Assembly (NCBI GenBank): GCA_012934845.2
Contig: WNNJ02003831.1
Coordinates: 62,001-126,000 of the forward strand
Direction: 5' to 3'
Length of the DNA: 64,000 nucleotides
Origin: Pomphorhynchus laevis
Taxonomy: Eukaryota; Acanthocephala; Palaeacanthocephala; Echinorhynchida; Pomphorhynchidae
Of the stretch, positions 12,405-23,339 are shown piece after piece (position 1 is the stretch's first letter; each line of letters opens with the position of its first letter). The notes under the pieces are model-generated. The model was not told the DNA's origin, made no database searches, and worked only from the letters and a program-made list of their open reading frames with translations. The translations under genes and the position numbers were made by a program.

Positions 12405-12418
12405 CTTTAACATTCGTC
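12387..12418. repeat. 14-bp fold-back at a LINE B junction
   Basis: GACGAATGTTAAAG at 12387-12400 and its exact reverse complement at 12405-12418, with a 4-base loop. One arm is genuine LINE B sequence encoding the GDFNIR motif. The other is an inverted copy placed exactly at the 5' break of that fragment. Confidence 0.9.
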
Positions 12419-12616
12419 TTGGATATGATAGGGACGCTTTGAGTAAGACAGAGCGAAGAAGGGAGAGGTCAAGATTTCTCCAAGGGCGACGTAGGATTGT
12501 ATGTGTGTGATGAGGGGTGTGATTGTGAGTGATATTAAGGGTGACGATAAAGTTGTCGGATAGACCAGGATCGAAAATGGACAGTGAGGTGTAGGCAGAA
12601 AAATTTTATATTCCAA
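12405..12616 (-). mobile_element. LINE family B fragment, head-to-tail with the copy below it
   Basis: The minus strand repeats the end of the endonuclease and the start of the linker (FDPGLSDN.IVTLN, then RRPWRNLDLS...). The same segment occurs again at 12237 downward, so this is a separate fragment joined in the same orientation. The join is marked by a 14-bp inverted repeat (12387-12400 with 12405-12418). Confidence 0.65.
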
Positions 12617-12649
12617 TACAATTTTATATTATATTGCAATAACTCATTT

Positions 12650-12960
12650 CAAATAAGATCAGATAAGTGAGTCTACGTATTTTATAAGATATGTAAATAA
12701 AAATAAAGTTAAATTATTGATTATTTATTATAAGATTTTATACAATTTATATTTATATAAATTTAAAATTTAAATTCAAAATGAAAGTCAATTTTTCTGA
12801 ATTGACCAATGAATAACAGACGATGTATTCGAATAAGGAATATAGTCATCATGAGGAACTGCTATGTTATCAGGTTTCGGACCATATTCTTCGACTCAAC
12901 ATAGCAACTAGACCACATACATGCTAATTACTTATTTCCTCTGATGAAATTTGAATAAAA
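12650..12960 (-). repeat. R1 dispersed repeat copy
   Basis: Read on the minus strand this copy has the R1 layout: a CATCAGAGGAAATA start, the TTGCTATGTT / AACATAGCAG stem pair, the GATGAC block, the AGTCAATT / AATTGACT hairpin region and the ACGTAGACTCA...CTGATC end. A-T rich DNA fills the middle. Ends are approximate. Confidence 0.75.
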
Positions 12961-13089
12961 TTTTTATTTAATTAAATAATTATAAATTATTATAAATCAT
13001 TATTATTTATTACAAGACTTTGACACATAAAAGAGTCATTTTGTCTGATCACAATATTAAGAAAAGAAAAAAGAAAGAAAAAAGTAGTT

Positions 13090-13740
13090 CAGCAATAATA
13101 AATTGTCACATATAGTTATATATTTCCTGCAAAGAATCTTCTCTTTTTATCCACATGCTCAGCGCATTCTGGAAAGATTTGTACTGTGCCATAAACACGA
13201 TCGAATTCGGCAATCGGTTCCATAGGTTTACCGCTCTGTGAGATAATCGCAAGTATCTATGACATTTCTCGTGTGATTGCACAACAACTGATAAAGAGTG
13301 TCCTCTGTGGCTCGGGCGATCATTTAGAATAACGGATTCCGATGGATAACCCAATGTAATGGGTTATCCTTTTCGTCATCCAACCATGATTCTGTCATAA
13401 ATGCTATGTCTACTTTAGTTAAGATAACGGATTCCAGGTCGTTAATTTTTTGAATAGACTTCTAACGTCATTATACATAATACGCGAATATCTGAAATTG
13501 CAAGAACTGGTATCTGTCTGCAAAGCCGAAACATTTGGTACAGTATAAAAGTCGCTATATTCCAAATGTACTACAGGGGATGCTAGTCATGAAATTTCCG
13601 TAATATTTCCAAAACCGTGTGTACTAGATGTCATAAAACTCAAGTTATCAATCACTCTACCTGTAAATCGTGAACTGCTTTCCTGGGTTATCCATCTCTA
13701 ATTTATTGTGCTTTTCTCTTAAGGTTAAATTTGAATATAT
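13090..13740 (-). mobile_element. LINE family A relic, endonuclease start joined to C-terminus
   Basis: The minus strand contains an endonuclease N-terminus (INDLESVILTKVDIAFMTESWLDD at 13450-13370, upstream part frameshifted) joined directly to the extreme C-terminal region of a LINE protein (RYLRLSHRAVNLWNRLPNS, 13354-13106). The whole RT between them is missing. A 10-bp inverted repeat with a 6-base loop (13344-13353 with 13360-13369) marks the join. Confidence 0.7.
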
Positions 13741-14269
13741 CGTTCAATGGGCGATAAATCCGCTTAGATATAATAAAATACATTGTATTTGATATACTCA
13801 TTCAAGTATTACGCGATTTGTTTTCTAATCAGTTTCTCAAATAATAATGTACTTAGGTAGTTTTTCATATTTGACAAAAATGTTGCCTTATAGTAACAAT
13901 AATTGAATTTTTTACTTTACTGAAAATCGAAATTTAATGTGAGCTATGTTTAAAAGTCGGTATAAAGTTTAGTTATTTTTTGTTTTGAACTAACGAAGCA
14001 TACGCTACAGTACCTGACTCTTCAAGTGGAAAATTACCATAGATATGCATGATATTGAGAATACTATCTATCGATTGATTGATGTGGCGGTATTAAGTAA
14101 ACTTGATATCCATATATTGATGTAGAATTTTCGGCTGAACTTTAGAATGAACTCAAGGACAAGGATATATTTGATAAAATTTTGTAAGTAAAATTAAGAA
14201 GGATATTTTTAATTAAGGGCTATTTTACCGAGGATGCTTCTAAACTGAGTTATTGAAAATTTATGGAAA
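13741..14269. other. AT-rich stretch without a gene
   Basis: No reading frame of substance, no RNA gene and no repeat that I recognise. It leads into the tandem array at 14270. Confidence 0.6.
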
Positions 14270-15084
14270 ATGTGAATAATATTTCCGAGTTATAAATTCG
14301 AATTTAGCAGACGGAAGATAGATGCTTTCAGGTAGCAAAATTGGTATAGATGCCACCAAAATTTGAATAATATTTCCGAGATATAAATTCGAAGTTAGCA
14401 GGCGGAAGATATATGCTTTCAGGTAGCAACATTGGTATAGGTGCCACCAAAATTTGAATAATATTTCCTAGTTTTAAATTCGAATTTAGCAGACGGAAGA
14501 TAGATGCTTTCAGGTAGCAAAATTGGTATAGGTGCCACCAAAATTTGAATAATATTTCCGAGTTATAAATTCGAATTTAGCAGGCGGAAGATAGATGCTT
14601 TCAGGTAGCAACATTGGTATAGGTGCCACCAAAATTTGAATAATATTTCCGAGTTATAAATTCGAATTTAGCAGACGGAAGATAGATGCTTTCAGGTAGC
14701 AAAATTGGTATAGGTGCCACCAAAATTTGAATAATATTTCCGAGTTATAAATTCGAATTTAGCATACGGAAGATAGATGCTTTCAGGTAGCAAAATTGGT
14801 ATAGGTGCCACCAAAATTTGAATAATATTTCCGAGTTATAAATTCGAATTTAGCAGGCGGAAGATAGATGCTTTCAGGTAGCAAAATTGGTATAGGTGCC
14901 ACCAAAATTTGAATAATATTTCCGAGTTATAAATTCGAATTTAGCAGGCGGAAGATAGATGCTTTCAGGTAGCAAAATTGGTATAGGTGCCACCAAAATT
15001 TGAATAATATTTCCGAGTTATAAATTCGAATTTAGCAGACGGAAGATAGATGCTTTCAGGTAGCAAAATTGGTATAGGTGCCAC
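14270..15084. repeat. 91-bp tandem array, nine copies
   Basis: Unit starts fall at 14270, 14361, 14452, 14543, 14634, 14725, 14816, 14907 and 14998, exactly 91 bases apart, giving 8.96 copies. Each unit carries the 12-bp palindrome AAATTCGAATTT (slightly altered in units 2 and 3). Units differ at a few positions: GCAGACGG with GCAAAATT, or GCAGGCGG with GCAACATT. In the first four units these alternate A-B-A-B, pointing to an older 182-bp dimer; later units are mixed. There is no open frame across units and no unique spacer between them, so this is a minisatellite and not a CRISPR array. Confidence 0.97.
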
Positions 15085-16384
15085 TATATGCATTTAATAT
15101 CGATTGGCATCACCTCATTAGCATTATTTGATATAAATATTTAAATTTTAGTAACTTAAATAAATTATTTTAATATTTCTTATGAATACATTTCTTATGT
15201 GTTATTATTACAAGTTTTAATGGGTGTATTTATATCATTATTATATATTTATCTCATCATTATATGATGAGATTAATACATGATAAGCATTAAACAAGGA
15301 GTCTGAGGGGGCAAAGGTCATACATAATAAGCAATGTGCAGATAAAGTAGAGTTTAAATTTATGGACCATATTTTGCTTATATATCTTGGAATAGTTAAC
15401 TAATGTAAAGGACTACTATTTGGAATATTATGCGATTGGTGTACCATGCATGAAACAGATTGTGAGATAGTTTACCAGAATTAGTGTGAAGAAATAGTGA
15501 ATTTAAAAATATTTACTAAACTTTAGTTATTAAAATTTAAACATTTCCTTAATTGAGGATATTTGCAACTTTATGAGTCACCTTAATGTTTTTGTATTTA
15601 CTTCATTACTCTGTTATTAAAAGTTTGAATAAGGACATAAGTCTTTGTCAAAATTTTGAAGAAAAAAAATTAAGTAAAAATTAAATTTTATTTTTCGTGA
15701 CAAATATTAGCTTTGAAGATATGAAATATTAGGGCATATATACAAAATATGCTACAATTCCAAAAGGCCTCTTATCTGCTAAACTCGAACATTTTTTATA
15801 ATTTTCGTAAATTTTGATTGACACATTACAGAAGCGTCAAAAAAATTAAAGAATTCTTTAATTCAAATTTAATTTAAAAAATTCGGTAAAAAAATTCATT
15901 AATGGGAAATAACTATTTTATTTTACATATAAACGTATAATCAAAAGTTGTGTAGTTCCTGGGTTCTATTATAAAGTACATCCTCAAATTAACTGTGAAA
16001 ACTCGTCAACCAACGGCTCTGTGATGTCAAACTTTTTGCTTAAAATACTACATGAATGCACTGGAATTCCTATGAACATATGAATAATAAATAATCTTTT
16101 GTGAAGGAGTCTGATGAGGCGACTTTAGATTTAAATTCCTAAATGTGATACACATTACGACACCTCATGTATTCTTAAAGTACGATGTAATTAGAACTGG
16201 AAAGCTTCAATGCTAAGCTTTTGTAACAAATGAGTTATCATCAAACAATGAAGCTGAAAATTCGATATCAATACTTTTCTATTTTTTCGTTTTAAATTGC
16301 ATAAACCATAAATATAAATATTGAATTTATAAAAATAACAAGTATATCAATACGAAATTTTTATAAATTTAGTATTTATAAAAA
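15085..16384. other. AT-rich stretch, no gene seen
   Basis: No supported coding region. It contains one short perfect hairpin (ATCTCATCAT at 15251-15260 with ATGATGAGAT at 15264-15273). The rest is low-complexity AT-rich sequence. Confidence 0.6.
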
Positions 16385-16845
16385 TATACGTAATTAGTCT
16401 CCGGAACCTGATAACACAGCAGTTCCTCATGATGACCTCTAATTCTTATTCTGGTACACCGTCTGTTATTTATTAGTCAATTCATAAAAAATGACGTTTA
16501 TTTTAAATTTTAATTTTTTTATTTTAACTTGATATAAATACAAATTGTATAAAATCTTATATTTATCTTTATTTTAATTTATATTTAGTATAAGATACGT
16601 ATACTCAGTATCTGATCAGATTTGTCCTACTGACAAGTTATCATTGACCTGTGGACTTTGTTTTCCGGTAACATAACCTGACTAAAATAGACATAACATG
16701 ACTAAAATACTGAAACTATTATTCGTGATATTTTTCTGCTAAGCATGTTCAATGGATTTTTTAAATATTTCGAATAAAATTCTGATTTGTTCTACTGACA
16801 AGTTATCATTGACATGTGGACTTTGTTTTCCCGTTAATATTAAAA
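16385..16845 (+). repeat. R1 copy (5'-truncated) followed by repeat R2 in duplicate
   Basis: The R1 part begins inside its core (GAACCTGATAACACAGCAG) and runs to the CTGATCAGATTT end at about 16620. It is followed by a segment here called R2 (CTACTGACAAGTTATCATTG... TGGACTTTGTTTTCC). R2 occurs at 16620-16672 and again at 16786-16838. The same R1-R2 order recurs at 50213-50560, so R2 is either the natural 3' extension of R1 or a frequent partner. Confidence 0.7.
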
Positions 16846-17699
16846 GTTGATTTTTATTTTTAATTTCAAATTTAAATTTGAACTTTATAAATATAAATTA
16901 TATAACAATTATTTAAAATCAATTTTAAGTCAATGTTTATTTCATAAAAATTGACTTTTATTTAGAATTTCAATTTTTTATTTTAACTATTTTATTAACT
17001 AATTTTTATTTTTTTATTTTATATAAAATCTAAAATAACGATTATTAAATTTTTATTTGGCATTATTTTAAATGTTAATAGAATAAAATACTTAGGATCC
17101 ATTAGCTGGTCTGATTGTTTGTTATGATTTTGTTTTTTAAGATATTGGTACAATTCCATCTTATGGTTGTACTTATTCCATCGTGTCGTGCTATTTACGT
17201 ACTTATAATGATATGCGGTTTTAATATAAATTAATGCAATAAGCAATTATATCTACGCCGAGTTGTCACTTATGCTTTATGGCAGCCTGATCTAATTTTG
17301 TTTATAGACAGTATTGGCACATCAATTTTTCCTTATTGTTTTATTCTTTCAGTCACTTAATATATGCCTTAATAAAATCGTCAGCATCTGTATTTGGCAC
17401 TACCTTCTCTATTTCTTAATGTGAAACCAATGATCAATGATTAAGCTAATATTAGCTTTCCGTTATAGAATTATTAGCAGAATTAACAGCTGAATAGTGG
17501 ATTAGTTAACGGCGTTTATGTATTGATTTCGTATCGTAGGTTTGTGCAACTAAACCAAATTTAAAAACAAATTTCTTAATCAAAAATTTGTAATCTTAAA
17601 ATTTTCTATAATTAAGATTTATTGTGTCGAGGAATATAAATATTTATAAATATTTATATTTATAAATATATAAATATAAATATTCCAATATAAATATTG
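16846..17699. other. AT-rich stretch, no gene seen
   Basis: No convincing reading frame. A run of ATAAATATTTATAAAT-like low-complexity sequence lies at about 17630-17700. Confidence 0.6.
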
Positions 17700-18335
17700 G
17701 AATTTCTATAAATTTAAGATCGAGGAATTAGGACCGAGACATCAGTTTTTTTCTTATGACTTCTAATCCTTATTCTGTACATCGTCTGTTATTTATTAGT
17801 CAATTCATAGAAATTATGACTTTAAGGTCATTTACTCCAACCGATTATTCAATACGCTTATTGAATAATCGCTTATTGGTATGACTTCAATTAGTCAACT
17901 TTCGTCAAATAGATAAATGTCTTCAAGTTTACTTGAAGAGAATTAAAGTGTTCATTCAAGGTGATCTCCGTCACTGGTGTCGACTCTTGCCAAATTTTTA
18001 TGGATGATAATAAATAATATGCTTTGTATTAGAATAAGATAAACTAAATAATCAAATTTCATCAGATAAAATGCGTTATTAGAGCTTATTTAACCCCGCT
18101 GCTTTTTTGGGGTTACAAAATAGCAGTTCCTCCTGATGACCTCTAATACTTATTTTGATACAACGTATCTTATTTATTAGTCAATTTATGAAAATTGACT
18201 TTTATTTTAATTGATTTTCAATTAATTGAAGATTTTTATTTAAAAATTTTATAATAAATTTTATCGTTGTATAAATACAAATTGTATAAAATCTTATAAT
18301 TATTTATTATTTATAATTATGTATCTTTATTTTTA
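17700..18335 (+). repeat. Two R1 copies, the first a fragment
   Basis: A fragment at 17700-17830 has the GACTTCTAATCC, TCGTCTGTTATTTATTAG and CAATTCAT blocks of R1. A second, longer copy starts at about 17998 (GATAATAAATAATATGCTTTG, then CTAAATAATCAAATTTCATC) and continues through a shortened core (CCCCGCTGC...) to 18335, where LINE B begins. Confidence 0.7.
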
Positions 18336-18339
18336 ATTT

Positions 18340-19955
18340 GTTTCGTCTGATGAAGTTTCTTCGGTTCTGATGTCATTACCTAATAAACCTCTCCTTCTGA
18401 CCCAATTCCCACTCACTTGATTAAAAATATCTGCTCCTTTATCTTACCCTTCCTAACCACATTGTTCAACTCGTCCATCCGTAGCCGTACATTTCTTTAC
18501 ATCTGGAAATGCGCCACTGTTCGTTCTCTTATCAAAAAGCAATCTCTCAACTCCTCACTACCATCTTCGTACCGTCCTATTTCACCTTTCCCAACCCTCA
18601 CTAAACTCCTTGAGCGTCTCGTTCTCAAGCAAGTTAATACATTTCTCTTTTCCTCCAGCTTATTTCCTCCCTTCCAAGCCGCTTTTCGCTCTAATTACTC
18701 TACCGAAATTGCATGTCTTAAAGTTTATAACAACTTACTCATATCGCGCGATCATAAATTATGGAGTGTCATAGTTTCTCTTGATCTATCGTTTGCTTTG
18801 ATATGGTCGATCATTCGATTCTTCAACATAGCCTTTGTCATGATTATGGTTTCTCTTTACCCACTGTATCATGGTTTTCTTCATATCTATCAAACCGTAC
18901 ATTTCGCGTCTATTCTAACTCTTCTCTCTCCTATCCTTCGTCCATCCCGTCCGGTGTTCCACAAGGCTCCGAATTAGGCCCTATGCTTTTCTCTCTTCTT
19001 CTCGGTGACTTGTCTTCGATTTCTCATAAATTTAACTTCCATGTTATGCAATATGCTGATGACATTCTTATCTATGCTCATGCACCTGTTTATCGTATTC
19101 ACGATCTTTGTGTTTCTGCTTCCGACTGTCTTGTTTCAATTTCCAATCATATTTATTCCCTTCGCCTTTCTCTAAATCCAAAATTATGTGGATCCCACCT
19201 CGACGCCTCGGCTTCGAACCTCCCTCCGTATCATTAAATTCTACAATTCTTCTTATCGTTGATAATCTCGTTTTCCTAGGCTTCCATTTTGACAACCGAC
19301 TTTCACTTAAACCTTTCGTTAGAGATAAAGTACGCTCATCTACCTTGATACTCCGCAACCGCCGTCAAGTTCGTAGATTGATCGATTTCCCTTCGTGTAT
19401 GACTCTCATATCTTCTCCCTTTTTTTCTAGATTCGATTATTGTCTTAGTCTATTTTCCAACTCACCTAAATCCACTCTTCTTCCCCTACAACGCATCGTC
19501 AACCCATAATTCCAGATTCTCCTCCGTATTCGTCGTTTTGATCATACATCACACCATCTTGCTTCTCTCGATTTACCTATCATTTATTCTCGTGTTCAAA
19601 TTCGTCTTACCATTACTTTCCGCCTCGTAACTTTCCATACCCGTTCATTTTCCAACTTTCAATTTCTTGATAATTCTCGTCATGTTTAATGTTCCTTGCG
19701 TTCCCGTAATTCCCTTCAATTACATGTCCCAAACTAATCTATATCTTTTGGCTTCCGCGCTTTCCATGTGGCTGCTCCTCTTTTGCGGAATCATCTGCCC
19801 ATTCATATACGCCAATCAACCTCCCTGCCGTGCTTCAAACGCCAAATCCGATCCCATTTAAACAAATTAATTTATCTGCTTGACTTTTGCTATTTTTTAG
19901 TTAGTGGACTTGTAGCTGGCACGCATTTGTCACCTTAAATAAATAAATTATTATT
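18340..19955 (+). mobile_element. LINE family B copy, 5'-truncated, inverted relative to the 10-12 kb copy
   Basis: It starts in the linker/RT front (TTTCGTCTGATGAAGTTTC), then PLIKKQSLNSSLPSSYRPIS at 18500-18570, LERLVLKQVNTFLF, SLDLSFAL, SGVPQGSELGPMLFSLLLGDL (18950) and MQYADDILIYAHAPVYRIHD (19050). A segment near 19170 is rearranged, and the C-terminal domain follows at 19190-19860 with several frame changes. The family 3' UTR motif (TTAGCTGGCACGCATTTGTC-like) and a (TAAA)n tail close it at about 19955. Confidence 0.85.
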
Positions 19956-19984
19956 GACGGTAATAGCTGCATAAATAGTGACAA

Positions 19985-20400
19985 AACTTTTTTAAATATA
20001 TTTAGATTTCTGATAAAATTACATTCGTGTGCCACGTAATCTGTTTATTAGGCATTATTAATTATCCATTTTTCTCGTGTGGATAATTAATAATGCCTAA
20101 TAAACAGATATTTAGATTTCCTATTCTTAGTCATAACAAATTATCAACACGAGACAAATTCTTTTATAATTTTTTACAACATTTCGGTCATACACAGTGA
20201 TACTTTTCAAGATAGTACTTGTTTTTCTTTTGAAAACAAGTACTATCTTGAAAAGCATTACTGTGCATGATCGAAACGTTGTAAAAATTTATATAAAAGA
20301 ATTCGTCTTGTGTGGATAATTTATTATACCGAAGCTTAGGATTAGATGGCACACGAATGTAATTTTAACAGAATATATTTAATACATTTAATATGCAGCT
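19985..20400. repeat. Large nested fold-back element upstream of the Frizzled gene
   Basis: A long inverted repeat centred near 20231. The left arm (about 19990-20231) and right arm (about 20232-20390) match from the centre outwards, including AGATAGTACTTG, AATTCTTTTATA, AATTATC and ACATTCGTGTGCCA blocks. Sequence similarity is roughly 85-90 percent by eye. The left arm is longer because a perfect 28-bp palindrome (20041-20068 with 20080-20107, 11-base loop) has been added. It resembles a fold-back transposon or MITE; no coding region is present. Confidence 0.85.
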
Positions 20401-20720
20401 GAATACAACGAGATCGCGTTATATAATTGTAAATAGGATCGTTGAGTATAATCGAATTTTTTTTATTAAAAATAGTCCTAATATTCTAAAATGCCTTGTT
20501 TCAAATTTATATTGTCATCAAATTACTCGAATCTTTTAAGCTCTACATTTTATATACGGTTCGCCTTTTTTAACGTATTACAGTTGAGTGAAAATGTTTT
20601 TAAACAAATACTTTTTTGATTTTTAAAATTAAGCATTTTTTAAATTTTATTAATATTAACTTTTACTCTGTAGAAATTTAAATTTCTCAAACTGCTTCGC
20701 AAACGGAATTCAATGATTAG
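20401..20720. promoter_or_regulatory. Region directly upstream of the Frizzled start, promoter not resolved
   Basis: AT-rich DNA between the fold-back element and the Frizzled start codon. Any promoter or 5' UTR must lie here or further upstream, but I see no decisive TATA box, initiator or splice acceptor. Confidence 0.3.
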
Positions 20721-22364
20721 ATGAAACTCAACTATTTGTACTGCGTTCTATTGATCATAACGAGCTACTCTACGGACCATGTTATGATCGATGACTTTTC
20801 TGAATATGACAGACTTAATCCGGTAAAATCGGATTACGATCTGCAATCAGGTAATTTCTACAGTGTTAATGAAAACGAGCATGACAAATGTCAACGCATT
20901 GAATTATCAGATTGTAAAGAAATGCCATGGAACCTTACAAGAATGCCGAATCTTCTAAACCAAGCAAGTCAAAAACTGGCTAATTTGCAATTGCAATCTC
21001 CGGAATTCAGGAGACTTTTTAATTCTAACTGCTCTGATTCAATCCGTCAGCTTTTATGTGCTTTATCTGCACCGTTCTGTATAGAGGGTCGAATAATATC
21101 TCCATGTCAAAGCTTCTGTCTTGCGGTTGCCGATCAATGTAAATTCAAAAGTACTCTTATTGACTGTAGCAGGTTATCCAACGAGCAACCGTGTTTACAA
21201 TTGAATCAGAATGATATATTCTATTCAATGTTTGCTAATAAGCCTGTACGTAATAATTTACAGTGTAGTAACGAAGGGCATCCATTCTACTCGCTAAACT
21301 TAGCTGATGGACAAACATTGAACAAATGTGGTATACCTTGTTCTGTATTTTCAACCGACCAATGGCTGTCAACTAACCCGGACCGTATTCGTCATTTGAT
21401 AACGGCTTTGTCATCTGCTTGTCTTACTTTATGTGTATTCACTTTGCTAACTTTTCTAATCGACACGGGCCGTTTCCGTTATCCGGAGCGATCAATTATT
21501 TACATATGTCTATGTTTTATTCCAATTTCTTCATGTTATCTAGCTGTCAATGCACTGATCATATTCAAAGCCTACTATCCCACTTGTGACCAATCAAGCC
21601 AATTGCTCGCACAAGGTACTGATCAATTGAATTGTGTAGTTCTATTTATGTTCACATATGTACCGTGGCTTTGCTCAAATGTTTGGTTTGTTATCCTGTC
21701 ATTTACTTGGTTTTTAGCCGCCGTTCTAAAATGGAGTCACGAAGCTATCGGTAGATATAAGGTTTATTTTCACACTATTGCTTGGATATCTCCGATTGCA
21801 ATTGCTTTGTGTGCACTGGCAGTTCAATCGATAACTGCTGATCCCTTGTCCGGACTATGTATGCCGCTAAGAAGTAGCACTACAATTAGAGCTCTGCTTA
21901 CTGCCCCGCATATGCTGTATCTTGTAACAGGATCAGCGTTTCTCTTAATTGGTTTTATATCACTCTTCAAGACAAGGAATGTGATGAAATTTGAAGGCAG
22001 GCATACTAAAAAGTTAGAACGGTTAATGTTTAGAATCGGACTATTTGCCTTGCTCTATTTAATGCCATCACTAGCGGTTTGTGTTGGAAACTTCCACAGA
22101 CAACATTTTGTGGCAAAATGGACTACTTGGTTCGTTTGCCAGCAACAGGAACTACATCACAATATCAGATGTCCATTTGAGTTGCTTAAATTGGCAGAAA
22201 GGCCTCAGCTTGAAATTGCACTGTTAAAGGAAGTCATGTTCTTGTGTGTCGGAATCGTCGTTAGTTTATGGATATGGTGTCCGAAAACTATAACCACATG
22301 GAAACATTTCCTAACGTCAAAGTTTACATTCAGCCAAAATAAAAATTACGAGGCATCTGTATAA
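20721..22364 (+). CDS. FZD: Frizzled family Wnt receptor, intronless
   Basis: A 547-residue seven-pass receptor in the plasma membrane that binds Wnt ligands and signals through Dishevelled. Residues 1-17 look like a signal peptide. Residues 57-158 form the cysteine-rich domain with all ten cysteines in Frizzled spacing (57, 65, 104, 113, 120, 129, 133, 140, 149, 158). Seven membrane segments follow at about 225-247, 257-281, 305-334, 349-369, 393-416, 436-456 and 501-519. RYPERSII before TM2 and FLAAVLKWSHEAI after TM3 are Frizzled signatures. The Dishevelled-binding motif KTxxxW is present at 522-527. The cytoplasmic tail is short (20 residues). No intron interrupts the frame, as in many FZD genes. 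Smoothened is less likely because the KTxxxW motif and canonical CRD are present. I cannot assign a subfamily. Nearest upstream feature is the fold-back element, about 320 bp away. Confidence 0.95.
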   Translation: MKLNYLYCVLLIITSYSTDHVMIDDFSEYDRLNPVKSDYDLQSGNFYSVNENEHDKCQRIELSDCKEMPWNLTRMPNLLNQASQKLANLQLQSPEFRRLFNSNCSDSIRQLLCALSAPFCIEGRIISPCQSFCLAVADQCKFKSTLIDCSRLSNEQPCLQLNQNDIFYSMFANKPVRNNLQCSNEGHPFYSLNLADGQTLNKCGIPCSVFSTDQWLSTNPDRIRHLITALSSACLTLCVFTLLTFLIDTGRFRYPERSIIYICLCFIPISSCYLAVNALIIFKAYYPTCDQSSQLLAQGTDQLNCVVLFMFTYVPWLCSNVWFVILSFTWFLAAVLKWSHEAIGRYKVYFHTIAWISPIAIALCALAVQSITADPLSGLCMPLRSSTTIRALLTAPHMLYLVTGSAFLLIGFISLFKTRNVMKFEGRHTKKLERLMFRIGLFALLYLMPSLAVCVGNFHRQHFVAKWTTWFVCQQQELHHNIRCPFELLKLAERPQLEIALLKEVMFLCVGIVVSLWIWCPKTITTWKHFLTSKFTFSQNKNYEASV

Positions 22365-23339
22365 CTTAGATATAAATAGGAGTCGTAATTATTCAATGTA
22401 CATTGTTGTATTACTCAATTTGTAAAATTAAATTATATGCTTTCATAAATCAATTATACGTTCAATTATATAATCTATTTTATTAATATAAGTAAATTCT
22501 GATATTTTTATTACAGCAAGTCACCATATATTTATCACAGCAAGCCACCACACTGATCTGGTAATCTTGTTATGGAATCAGTTAGTAAATTGTTAATACC
22601 AGAAATTATTTTTAAAGTTTAATCTATTTTTCAGCAACATCACGACCGCGTGATCTTTTGATTATCACCACGTGAACAAAGAAATGCATGGGTCTATTGA
22701 TATGCATGTATACGAAATGAGGTGCAATTATGATGAAGCCTCGTACTCTAATTAAACAAACAGAGCACTTTATGCTTGAATTAAATACATAGAATACAGT
22801 TATTTTGAAGCTGTAAATCAAATTAAAAACGAAAAATCTCATAAAAATCACAACAACTGTGTTGCGATCCCGATACAGGGTAGAAATAACAAACGAAGAT
22901 TAAAATAACAAATGAAGATTCATAAATTTAAACGCTTGCATCGTCTTGCAAGCGTCGAGTTCATTTAAAATAAATGAACTGACGAGTTCATTTAAAATAT
23001 TAAATGATCAAATTTTGCAAGCTGAAAAAATGTAGAAAGTATGTTAGATATTGCTAAACTTATGGCTAAATTGCATGCTTTTGTTATATAAAGCCGAGAT
23101 TGAATAATTTCAACCTCTAAATAAAAAATGCATATTTTTAAAATATGCTTTTAAAAAATATTTTTAATTCAATGCATTATAAAATATAATGCATTATAAA
23201 TTCAATGCATTAAAAATATATGTTATAATAATTATAACACATATTTAACAAAAATTAAACCATCAAGTAAATATAAATATATGGATAAAATTGAATTAAT
23301 AGAATCCTTAAATATTTTGATAAACCAAAATTATTTAGA
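22365..23339. other. 3' flank of Frizzled, AT-rich
   Basis: Holds the 3' UTR, whose end I cannot place. A local duplication (ACAGCAAG.CACCA twice) lies at 22513-22557. At 22930-23000 there are small inverted repeats (CGCTTGCA with TGCAAGCG; GAGTTCATTT repeated in both orientations). The weak minus-strand frame at 22624-22851 has no recognisable domain. Confidence 0.55.

Noticed and set aside
14270-15084. CRISPR array
   Set aside because: The 91-bp units are contiguous with no unique spacers and the DNA is animal nuclear sequence.
17019-17246. Minus-strand 75-codon frame
   Set aside because: Composed of AT-rich codons with no recognisable motif. It lies in low-complexity DNA.
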